DNA from: Phormidium tanganyikae FI6-MK23
GTDB lineage: Bacteria; Cyanobacteriota; Cyanobacteriia; Leptolyngbyales; Leptolyngbyaceae
NCBI GenBank assembly: GCA_019359175.1
Contig: JAHHHU010000029.1
Coordinates: 1-38,633 of the forward strand
Length of the DNA: 38,633 bases
Direction of reading: 5' to 3'
Below, piece after piece: positions 8,601 to 16,578 of the stretch. Each line of letters starts with the position of its first letter. Positions within the stretch are counted from its first letter, which is position 1. The notes below the pieces were generated by a model. That model had not been told where the DNA came from. It searched no databases and saw nothing but the letters and a program-made list of their open reading frames with translations. The translations under genes were made by a program, and so were the position numbers.

Positions 8601-10618
8601 AACGCAGGACGGAGTTCCAGACTAGAAGGGGTGGGGGTCTCTTCGACAATTGTGACGGAGGGAACAAATAGTTCCGCGAGTTGAATACACAGATTGTTGG
8701 GATAAGTATCTGGGTTGCGATCGAGGTCTTCTTTGAGAATGATGTGAATCTGCCAATTTGCATCAGCGGGACATTCTGAATATGAGATCGCGAGAACGAT
8801 CGTTTGAGTTTGATAAGCTTTCAAGTCAATTGGAATATTACGATCGAGTTGAATCGAATGTCCCAGATAATCAACCGCGATTCCAGGTGCGACGATTGCT
8901 TCTAGCGTTTCTGGTGGCGTGATGATCGTTAATCCTTCAGCAATTCCGGATCGAAACGGTAGCGTTTGCGGATCGAGTTGCTGTTGAATGTTGCCCTGCA
9001 TATCAACGCTGAGTGCCGTAATCCGAATATAAGTTTCTTCTGGATATTGTTCGATTTGAGAATGTGGAACAAGATTGAGTTGGTAGCGGGGTGAAACGAG
9101 ATCGCTCCAATACGAAACAATCACCCAAAGCATTTGTTCGGCTAGCAGTTTAGGCTCAAGCTCATTCAGCCGAATCAAAACAGATTCATCAAAGTTGATC
9201 GGGCGTCCAGTCTGATCGATCGCACGTCCAGGATTGATCACAAATTCAGGCGCACCGATTGTTGCGATCGTGTTGAAACCGTCTACAATTCCAGCCCGGC
9301 AACGAGGACGAGTATGCGATAGACGGCTCGCTTGAGTTCTAGGAATCGCAACACGAGCGATTGGAATCGCTCTCAAATCGTGCAGTGCGCTCCAAGCTTG
9401 AACCGTTCCATTCCAGGTTTGAATTGCCTCGGCTAGTGGGTTGTGGTGAGGCGATCGCGCTTGCTCTACTTCCCAGTAAAGCGATGGAAAGTATTGAATC
9501 GGCTCCGTTGTTGGAGCGTCATCCACCCAAAATTGGGAGATGGAATCACTGCGATCGTAAGCTCCTCCGCCCACATCATGACTGAATCCATAAGCGTAGG
9601 TGACTGCTACTTGAGTTGGGGGTTGAGCATCTAGAAAAGCGAGTCGTCCAACCTCAGGATTGACCGCTACGATTTTAGTTTCCTTAGGAGATTGAGCAAT
9701 CTCAGCAGGCAGTTGTTGGAAAGATTCTAATGTCGTGTTTTGATCAAGTAGAGAAGTTGTAATCAGAACTTTTTGCGGTGGAATTGGTTGAGTAGATCCA
9801 TTGATAAAAATTTGTAGCGCAGGCTGCTCACCTTGATATCCGGGATAGTTTGGATCGGCTCGCAGTTTGCCGGGAACATTAATTTCCTCTGCAAGCTGAG
9901 TGATTTCTGTTTCTGTTTGAGGCGGATTAAACAGCGGAATATTGCCGAGTGGACTGAAGGTAAAACATCTTTCGCGCAAGGATTCGTGTGTTTCTTGAAC
10001 CACTTGAGCCGTTCCTTTCGCGACTGGATAGCTTTGCAATCGCCAGAGAAACAAGCCAACATTCGGAATATTATATTTTCCTTGTTCGCGGACTTCAGCA
10101 GAGTAAGCAACCTGTTGTTCAAACGGAGAACCGAGCAATAGCAACTGAGTTGGGTTACGCAAGCTAACGGTTGTATTGTTAGAGCGAATATGATTGATGC
10201 TTTGAGTAATGGCGAGTCGATCGAAAAATTCGACAACTCTTGCTCTCCATCCTGTTACGTCACGAGCAAGCTGCTCCACAACCGGAGCCGTTCCTTTTCT
10301 GCGCCGATAAGCTAGAGTGTTTGCCACAAAAGCGCGTCGTTCCTGTTGCCCATAGGTTGACTCATAGGTTGATTGGCGATTTGGGTTAATGCTGCGAGTG
10401 CCCACGCCACTCACGCCTAGTAGATCCCCAATGTAAGGCACAACCCAATCCGAACAAGTCTCAATGAACCAGTCCTCGTATAGATCATCAATATTGTCCT
10501 CTAGGAGTTCTAGCTCGTTCTGAATGATGGAGAGCAGCGATCGCAGTTCTCCCCGCTTGTCTTGAGCGCGGTAGATGTCAGGAAGGAGTTGAGATAGACG
10601 ATCGGTAGGCATGTTCAT
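5651..10618 (-). CDS. Giant tail-protein-I-like baseplate protein with tandem repeats and a beta-propeller insert
   Basis: 1655 residues, several times the length of ordinary tail protein I. Residues 1-200 are the baseplate part (LPDIYRAQD, LEDNIDDLYEDWFIETC, VVPYIGDLLG, RRKGTAPVVEQLARDVTGW). Residues about 436-876 hold four tandem repeats of about 115 residues, each beginning with a G(I/F)..G(L/F) motif (RAGIVDGF, RSGIAEGL, RAGIIQGL, KPGIVQGL). A beta-helix-like stretch follows (930-1000). Residues about 1210-1570 contain seven propeller units (for example RIFVGTESGVFRWS), with one VGDTI-like module inside. The last 80 residues (YKSSNYGQPDYCQL...LRFGLTAELFYMT) return to the conserved family C-terminus. 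The gene starts with an ATGA overlap with Cis12, so translation is coupled. Confidence 0.85.
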   Translation of the reverse strand: MNMPTDRLSQLLPDIYRAQDKRGELRSLLSIIQNELELLEDNIDDLYEDWFIETCSDWVVPYIGDLLGVSGVGTRSINPNRQSTYESTYGQQERRAFVANTLAYRRRKGTAPVVEQLARDVTGWRARVVEFFDRLAITQSINHIRSNNTTVSLRNPTQLLLLGSPFEQQVAYSAEVREQGKYNIPNVGLFLWRLQSYPVAKGTAQVVQETHESLRERCFTFSPLGNIPLFNPPQTETEITQLAEEINVPGKLRADPNYPGYQGEQPALQIFINGSTQPIPPQKVLITTSLLDQNTTLESFQQLPAEIAQSPKETKIVAVNPEVGRLAFLDAQPPTQVAVTYAYGFSHDVGGGAYDRSDSISQFWVDDAPTTEPIQYFPSLYWEVEQARSPHHNPLAEAIQTWNGTVQAWSALHDLRAIPIARVAIPRTQASRLSHTRPRCRAGIVDGFNTIATIGAPEFVINPGRAIDQTGRPINFDESVLIRLNELEPKLLAEQMLWVIVSYWSDLVSPRYQLNLVPHSQIEQYPEETYIRITALSVDMQGNIQQQLDPQTLPFRSGIAEGLTIITPPETLEAIVAPGIAVDYLGHSIQLDRNIPIDLKAYQTQTIVLAISYSECPADANWQIHIILKEDLDRNPDTYPNNLCIQLAELFVPSVTIVEETPTPSSLELRPAFRAGIIQGLAVQATQGARSVTIEAGQALDRNARRIELEKDYLLERLGVYRGETITIAITYRAELFAPRWEIKILRTEEESKYPADQYLRLARLEISWTGKLTALPIDLRRKFKPGIVQGLLIEKQITPAKVKVSAGQVVDSTGEVVRLEEPCEIDLGKYPGRDLFIFLESTRQPGWKPLDIKTDDLGSSWQHLGAVPVEPQTLDTNKMGVVFIKDNRTYKGDLDIVVPSSEQLQTKLMIVAANGYRPHVQGQISIQGIIPYLVRRSALFEPGELTIDGLFIEGKVIVQAGELKHLEIAHCTLVPRHEWGLEVQATELLQPFAINEDPCDRTEEEEEQNPWSLIAIVLYAVSILNRLIRLGFGSHDLSPQQRLQLLIGFTYKEFETLWCALQEELYQFQQQTETEKWWCLEPIQVYLGGNRGLTIALTHSISGPIHLPDSVLNLKIESSIIDHGAERTDSSRQRGESAIAAPGAMLEVDTTTILGTTKARSIQASDSIFDELVRVRDQQVGCMRFCSVPPGSQTPSRYRCQPDLALQELQTLPPAITALAIASNHQRFLGTVEQGVFQSQPDQPIWQQTQLKDRTISALIADSQDILAGTSIGEIFQSTDGNTWTLAQVVTNVEVTAFAAHTHPEQGRVLLAGTAGNGIFKANSQPNQWEPMGSESLANQNVTAIAIDPESRIFVGTESGVFRWSKRRDLWRLVGLEDQSITALAIDSDGHIFAATNEGQVFRSSDSDNRWILASKNLTQAKITALAVQSLARSAMLEGLVLKGEATQVLKEGSAVTIQGHTRTIQTVNFEPETSKFEAIVDREFCPELSGEITFSTHFLFVATAGSGIYRSTNHGNLWKPVISAPRLSDLNITALTIASDQTSILAGTAIGNVLYSQDHGDRWTPLNQGLNEVDKVLPLLSRIQPIYKSSNYGQPDYCQLNQTCALEIRQGAEDGAELGAFSALKQSQREENLRALLQEYLRFGLTAELFYMT

Positions 10619-13600
10619 AACGTTTGAACGGGGGTGAGCGTGATGTTAGCGGCAGGGAGAAGTAATAGCTGAGCAGGTTGAATTTGGCGGGTTTGTTCGT
10701 TCCAGAGGGCACTTCTCGCCAGCAGCGTAGCCTGAAGGGTTCGACTCGCATCCCGACGATGTAGCGCTTCTAGATCGACTGCCAGCACTCCCGGAACGGA
10801 TTGAATCGCTGCAATCACTTCCGATTGAGTCACAGGTTGTGCAAAGGCTCGACGCTCAAAAGCAAATTGTTCTAGCAATTGTTGACGAATCGCGGGTTCT
10901 ACTCTGTCTACTTGATAGTTCGGTTGAATCACAAATCTGGCATCTAGCTTGAAGAAAATCGGCTCAAACGAATCGACCTGAACTCGCTGGACGGGATCTC
11001 GCACAGTTGCGATCGCACTCATCAAACTTTCGTACAACTGAGACTCTTGAGCGACCGTTTCGCCTCCGACTGCTGCAATCGTGATGTGAACAATCTGCTC
11101 GCCATTCCAAATTGCGATCGCTTGAGCTTTCCCAATTCCAGCAAAAGCGAGCGTGAAATCCTCAAAATCTTGGAGAGAAACAATGCGATCGAGGATTCGA
11201 GTCGTCGCAGGAACTGTACTTCTAGCAGAATCGAGCGTTTCCCTAGGAGCGGCTCCGGTTGCAGGGAGTGGATTCGTTACGCTCAGGAGACTAGCAGGAC
11301 CTGTCTTTTTCTGGCTAATTCGTCCCACACCGACTTGTCCCGCTAGACCGATTCCGCTGCGATACACTGCCGTAGTATTCTCTTGCCCACTGGGTAGCCG
11401 TGCGCCGCGTCGCCCATCGCCAAAGGTCAAAATTATCGTTCCATCTTCTTCAATTTGAACAACGTAGTTTTGATCTTGCTTGTTGAGTGGATAAAGAGAA
11501 GGTGCTTCAGTCCATTCAACATCATTGACAAAGACATTCAGCGTACTTTCTCCGCCGCTTGGAGTTGCTGCCGCAGTGTAGGTCAGTGGCGGTTTATTCA
11601 ACACAAACCTCTGGTTTGGAAGTGCACCATTTCCACTCCCTAAAGTTTCGCGAATGGTTTCTCCATGTGTGGCTTCGACTACGTTGGCGTAAAGACTCAC
11701 GGATTCAGGGTCATAGCTGTATTGCAACGGTTTCTCTAGAGCCAGAATCGGGCGTTCTTCGTCGTCAGGAGATGCCTGCACAACACAAATTTCACTGACA
11801 ATCGGATCTTCCTCTGTCGCAGGCTCTAGCTGAATATCTTCAGAAGAAGCGATCGTGAGCTTACCCTTAAAGTTATTTCGATCCAAGACTAGCCAATGTT
11901 TTGCATCTTGATTCGTAGCCAAGGAGGTTGGTGCTGCAATGACTCTAAGCAGATCATCAGATTGTAGTTCAACAAAAGTGAGTTGATCGGGCGATGGTAG
12001 AATTCCAATTCCACCGATATAAAGATTGCTATTCTCTAGCAGAATGCTCCGAACATCGATGTTGACTAGTTCAGTTTGAAGGTCGTTGAGTTTTGTTCCT
12101 AACCGCTCCCAGCGATCGCCTCGATTAATAAAGCGAAACACGCCGCTAGTCGCTGTGCCAACAAAAAGATGATGAGCGACTGGATCAAAGCTCAGACAGC
12201 GAATTTCTAGATCATTTGGATTGAAGCCCTCATTCATCGCTTGCCAGTGCTGCCCTTGATCTTGAGAACGAAAAATGCCGCTTCCCGCAGTGCCCACAAA
12301 AAGCTCTTGATTCGTGCCGACGAGCGCGATCGCAGTAACATATAAATTCGTTAGTCCCGTATTAATCGTATACCGAGTACCAGCCTTGAGCGCAGGCTTA
12401 AAGGCAACGTCAACCACTAAAGTAGTCTGACTGTTGATCTGAACGACCGTTCGAGTTTGACCATTCGCTTCAAACGTGTCTCCAATCCTGATTTCACGCT
12501 CGTTTGTAAAATCCGTAGCATCTCCAGTGACGACCGTTCCTTCGCTGGAGATTGTACCTGCTCCAGGTCGAGTATCTAGCAATTGCTTCCAGCTTCTTCC
12601 GCTATCTACAGATAAAAAGATACCATTCCCATAGCTCCCGATCGCAAGTTGCTCATGGCTCACCGCGATCGCTCGAATATCTTGTTTTCTCAAGCCAATG
12701 GGTATCCAAGTTTGACCCCGATCGCCAGAGCGAAATAGCCCATTTTTAGCGGTTCCAGCAAAGAGAAAATCTCGACTCGCGAGCAGCGTTTGAATATTGG
12801 GACGCGCAACGCCGAGTGAGATCGACTCCCAGGTTTTGGCGCGATTGCTAGAGTAAAACAATCCTGCTTGAGTCCCAGCAAAAATCTTGAGATCCTGTAC
12901 CAGCAATGACTGGATCTCTGTGTTCTGTAGACCTTGATTGACAGGTTCCCAATTTGTGCCCTGATCCTTAGAGCGGAAGACACCTGATTTTGTCCCTGCG
13001 AATAGATAAAGCGTATTGTTGAAAGAGAGAGAAGTTAGCGATCGTACACTGTTATAGGTCAGCCCTCGATTTGTGTGTTCCCACTGGATTTCTGTCCAGT
13101 TATTGCCGCTGTCTGTTGAGCGGAAAATCCCTGAAGGTGTGCTAGCGATCAGGGATTGCTGCTTTTCGTTAGTTGCAAGGCTTAGAACATTTCGGTTCGT
13201 TAGACCTACGCTGATAGGATGCCAAGTTTTGCCTTGATCAACAGAGCGAAAAACACCCGATTTTGCAGTTCCGACAAAAATAGAGCCATTTTTAGAATTC
13301 AGCGTCAGACATTGAATCTCTAGAGTCGTTAATCCCGTGTTGATCGCTTTCCAAGTCGCGCCTGTGTCGGTAGAACTAAATACGCCTGCATCGGAAGTTC
13401 CAGCAAATAGATAGAGAAGTTCTGAGGTTGCATAGATACTTAATGCGGTGACGTGATTTAACTTAGGCTCTGAAGTGCTGATCCGAGTCCAACTCTTTCG
13501 ATCTGGCGCTAATTGATGTACTCCGGTTTCTGCTCCCGCGAAAAGTTGTCCTGTTGAGGGATGCACAGCCAGGGTTCGGATGTTCTTTAGGCTATCTGAT

Positions 13601-16578
13601 AGAGTTTGTAATGTTGCGGGTTGGGTTGTTGTGTCAAGCCGATAAACGCCATCCTGTGTTCCAGCAAAGATTGTACTCACTGCATATTCTCTGCGTTGCC
13701 ATAGATCTCGATTAAAAGAACGATCGACCTCCAGGGTTGTATCGGAAATCTTTCGAGTTACTGTTCTAGCCTGATTGTCTGTAAAAATCACATCGCCAGG
13801 CTGTAGCTGCTCTAGAGTACGATCGCTCGTGAATCGGACGATGTTATTTTCATTCGCTGCGATTTCACCAATACCTGCGCGATTGTGAGTGAGCATACAA
13901 AGAATTTTCTCAGTTTGATCAAAAAGTTGTGACCAGGTTGCGCTATCGTCTTCTGAGCGAAATAGTGCGGTTTCGGAACTGGCATAGATTGTATTGTCAG
14001 GCTCAGTGATGATGAGCGATCGCACAATTTGCCCAAATGGTTGCGTCGAGATTTTCCAATTCTTCGATCGATAGATTCCCCCTGAATTCACTCTAGCTCG
14101 AATGTGCTTACCGCTTAGGATCAGAGTTTTTCCAGGATCTAAGCCATGCGTATAGCGGTTTAGAAAAAACTTGTTCTCCCAAATTGGATCTTGGAAAATA
14201 AGTTCTTTTTGCACTGGAACGGTGAGACTCTCTTGGGCAAGCGGTAGAGACTCACTTTGAATGAGTGCTGTGGTTGTTCTTAAATTAAAGCGTTTTGGTG
14301 ACTCGACAAATGGTTCTGGAAGAATGCGCGTAATTTTCGCATCTAGAGTGAAGTCTTGCCGTTGCAGTGTGACTGTCTCAGCAACTTGTACAGCAGCATG
14401 AGAATCGCCAGCTTGAGACTGCTCTAGTAGGACAACCCAACTATCTTTTAGGACTTTAGGATAAAGCCCATCGAGAGCAATTTCGTTCTCTTTGATGTTG
14501 AAATTCGCCCATTCGGTTTGTTCTTGATTGTTCTGAGCTTCTGGCGTTGTGAATCCTGAAAAGCGTGCGCCTGCATAAACGGTCAAATCTGGAGCGATCG
14601 CAATTGAAGTTAATTCCGTAGTCGTGAGTCCCTGGTTGATCGATTTCCAATCCCAGGTTTCATCTAGTGTCTGAAATACACCCTGCTCCGTTACCGCGAA
14701 CGCTAGCTGCTGACTTCCTTGCGTGGCAGTACTGATCGCAAAAATAGTATTCTCAGATAGAGTTTGAGTGTTCCAATCTTCAGCTTCCTCTAATTTATAC
14801 CAAAGCCCTTGATTCGTTCCCGCTAGAATATAGCGATTACTGCCAACGCTGTAGTGCGTTAAAGCATAAACTATCCTGTCTGGAAGGGCGGCTGAACTCC
14901 AATTGACACCGTGATTCGTGGAATTATAAATTCCTCGATCGGTAGCTGCAAAGATTGTTAGATAGATTGCCTCGAACGCTTTATCAGTAAAAGAGGCATC
15001 AAATTTCTGATCAAGCGTCAGAATATTATTGTTCGTTGTCTCGATCGCGCTCACAACTCTAGTTTGGCCATTCACAATCACGGTGCTGCCAACTCGAATG
15101 GTTGAAGTCGTGTCCTTGACTGTAATCTTTTTACTAGCTGCATCGACTGATTGAATCTTCCCTGAAATACCTTCAGGAATGTGGAGCAAGGCATAGACGA
15201 CTCGATTCGGTAGTCCTGGCAAGCGACGATAAGGACTAGAATCGGGTACCTCTGCTGGAATTTTATCCGAAACCCAGTCTTGCCCTTGATTGGTCGTGCG
15301 ATAAACACTATCATCCGTTCCCGCAAAGGTGTATGATGTTTGCCCAATCTCATAAGCTAGTAGGGAACGAACGACGACATTCGGTATTCCAGTGTTGATC
15401 GCTTTAACTTGCTCTCCGATTTTTTCAACCCGAACATTGCCCGTATTAATCGCGCTCCAGTTGTCTCCATTGTCTCTCGATCGAAACACGCCTCCATTTG
15501 GAGTACCAATGAGAAAAGAACCTTGTTGATTCTCAATTCCGAGAATGGTTTGTACATTCAGAGTGGTAAGTCCTGCATTGATTGCTTCCCAGGTACCAGA
15601 AATCGTTCTACGGAAGATTCCTGCTCCTGCTGCACCCGCAAATAGAAAACCTGATTTGGCAAGCAAACATAGGATGTCTTGATTGGGCAATCCTGCACTA
15701 AATTCTGTCCAGCTTGCATTTCCAGCAGTAATCGCACTCGTAAAAACTCCGCCTTTTAGAGCAATTCCTTTAGCATTGCGTTTGATTTCGTTGGGAACAC
15801 TTTCCCAGCGAGGTGCATTGTTGCCAAATAAGCCTGCTCGCTGTCGAAAAGCAATCACCTGAGGATTGCGTAACAAGGTTTTGGCAGAAAGTTCTAGTGG
15901 CTCATCCCAAGTGATTAGAGTTCTGCTGAGAGGCACGATCGCTTCAACCGTCACCAAAGAAAGTAAAAATAATCGCTTCTCTTGATCCTCATCCCCAAGC
16001 AACAAGATGAGATCGCCCGCGCTCAGTTGTGTATTGATGCTTGATAGATAGAGGTGGTGAGTATCACGAGTGATTTCTTGAGGTTTACCTATGCGAGGTT
16101 TCAGAGCATTCCAAGCTGGATGCGCTAGAATCTCCTTGCTGGTTTCAAAGATTTGCGGCACTTCTCCTTCATTGGGAATGCTCATGACCTGCGTTTCCAG
16201 CGGAATCACAACAGGCGCACTTCCGCCCGGTTTATCTTCGATCGCAAAGGCTAGATGAGTACTTGCCGCAACGCCAGGTTTCAGTTCATAGCCGATCAAC
16301 CGAGCGAGTTCAATGATCGATTGTCGCTCTGTTGCCGTGTTCAAAAAGCCTTCGTTGGCAATTCGTTCTTGATAGAAAGTTAGCACATCCGAAACGATCG
16401 CCCAAGCATCGAGGAGCGCGATCGCAGGATCATCCGGATCGCGGGTTTTCAGTCCTGGTAGTTCCTGAGATAATTGCGCTAATAGATATTTCCGAAATGC
16501 AGCATAGTCTCCGATTCGATAAGCTAACGAAGAAAGCCCAGGACGATTGGTGATGACGTTGAGATGAGTGCCTGTCAT
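10615..16578 (-). CDS. cis12: Cis12 baseplate wedge protein (baseplate J / gp6 type) with two large beta-propeller insertions
   Basis: 1987 residues, roughly twice or more the usual length. The N-terminus (DPDDPAIALLDAWAIVSDVLTFYQERIANE) and the C-terminus (LTFGDGRRGARLPSG near 1720-1733, then SLQDFEDFTLAFAGIGKA) are classical for eCIS baseplate assembly proteins. Between them the family sequence is split twice by Asp-box propeller blades of the form FAGT..GVFRS.D.G..W. Insert 1, about residues 276-695, has about 7 blades. Insert 2, about 830-1540, has 13-14. Conserved core resumes between them (IALDGLYPKVLKDSWVVLL) and after the second (KHWLVLDRNNFKGKL). Three VGDTI-like modules interrupt the blades (about 472-538, 903-967, 1342-1405). 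The gene overlaps both neighbours by ATGA. It should form the wedge that drives sheath contraction; the propellers probably project outward. Confidence 0.9.
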   Translation of the reverse strand: MTGTHLNVITNRPGLSSLAYRIGDYAAFRKYLLAQLSQELPGLKTRDPDDPAIALLDAWAIVSDVLTFYQERIANEGFLNTATERQSIIELARLIGYELKPGVAASTHLAFAIEDKPGGSAPVVIPLETQVMSIPNEGEVPQIFETSKEILAHPAWNALKPRIGKPQEITRDTHHLYLSSINTQLSAGDLILLLGDEDQEKRLFLLSLVTVEAIVPLSRTLITWDEPLELSAKTLLRNPQVIAFRQRAGLFGNNAPRWESVPNEIKRNAKGIALKGGVFTSAITAGNASWTEFSAGLPNQDILCLLAKSGFLFAGAAGAGIFRRTISGTWEAINAGLTTLNVQTILGIENQQGSFLIGTPNGGVFRSRDNGDNWSAINTGNVRVEKIGEQVKAINTGIPNVVVRSLLAYEIGQTSYTFAGTDDSVYRTTNQGQDWVSDKIPAEVPDSSPYRRLPGLPNRVVYALLHIPEGISGKIQSVDAASKKITVKDTTSTIRVGSTVIVNGQTRVVSAIETTNNNILTLDQKFDASFTDKAFEAIYLTIFAATDRGIYNSTNHGVNWSSAALPDRIVYALTHYSVGSNRYILAGTNQGLWYKLEEAEDWNTQTLSENTIFAISTATQGSQQLAFAVTEQGVFQTLDETWDWKSINQGLTTTELTSIAIAPDLTVYAGARFSGFTTPEAQNNQEQTEWANFNIKENEIALDGLYPKVLKDSWVVLLEQSQAGDSHAAVQVAETVTLQRQDFTLDAKITRILPEPFVESPKRFNLRTTTALIQSESLPLAQESLTVPVQKELIFQDPIWENKFFLNRYTHGLDPGKTLILSGKHIRARVNSGGIYRSKNWKISTQPFGQIVRSLIITEPDNTIYASSETALFRSEDDSATWSQLFDQTEKILCMLTHNRAGIGEIAANENNIVRFTSDRTLEQLQPGDVIFTDNQARTVTRKISDTTLEVDRSFNRDLWQRREYAVSTIFAGTQDGVYRLDTTTQPATLQTLSDSLKNIRTLAVHPSTGQLFAGAETGVHQLAPDRKSWTRISTSEPKLNHVTALSIYATSELLYLFAGTSDAGVFSSTDTGATWKAINTGLTTLEIQCLTLNSKNGSIFVGTAKSGVFRSVDQGKTWHPISVGLTNRNVLSLATNEKQQSLIASTPSGIFRSTDSGNNWTEIQWEHTNRGLTYNSVRSLTSLSFNNTLYLFAGTKSGVFRSKDQGTNWEPVNQGLQNTEIQSLLVQDLKIFAGTQAGLFYSSNRAKTWESISLGVARPNIQTLLASRDFLFAGTAKNGLFRSGDRGQTWIPIGLRKQDIRAIAVSHEQLAIGSYGNGIFLSVDSGRSWKQLLDTRPGAGTISSEGTVVTGDATDFTNEREIRIGDTFEANGQTRTVVQINSQTTLVVDVAFKPALKAGTRYTINTGLTNLYVTAIALVGTNQELFVGTAGSGIFRSQDQGQHWQAMNEGFNPNDLEIRCLSFDPVAHHLFVGTATSGVFRFINRGDRWERLGTKLNDLQTELVNIDVRSILLENSNLYIGGIGILPSPDQLTFVELQSDDLLRVIAAPTSLATNQDAKHWLVLDRNNFKGKLTIASSEDIQLEPATEEDPIVSEICVVQASPDDEERPILALEKPLQYSYDPESVSLYANVVEATHGETIRETLGSGNGALPNQRFVLNKPPLTYTAAATPSGGESTLNVFVNDVEWTEAPSLYPLNKQDQNYVVQIEEDGTIILTFGDGRRGARLPSGQENTTAVYRSGIGLAGQVGVGRISQKKTGPASLLSVTNPLPATGAAPRETLDSARSTVPATTRILDRIVSLQDFEDFTLAFAGIGKAQAIAIWNGEQIVHITIAAVGGETVAQESQLYESLMSAIATVRDPVQRVQVDSFEPIFFKLDARFVIQPNYQVDRVEPAIRQQLLEQFAFERRAFAQPVTQSEVIAAIQSVPGVLAVDLEALHRRDASRTLQATLLARSALWNEQTRQIQPAQLLLLPAANITLTPVQTL

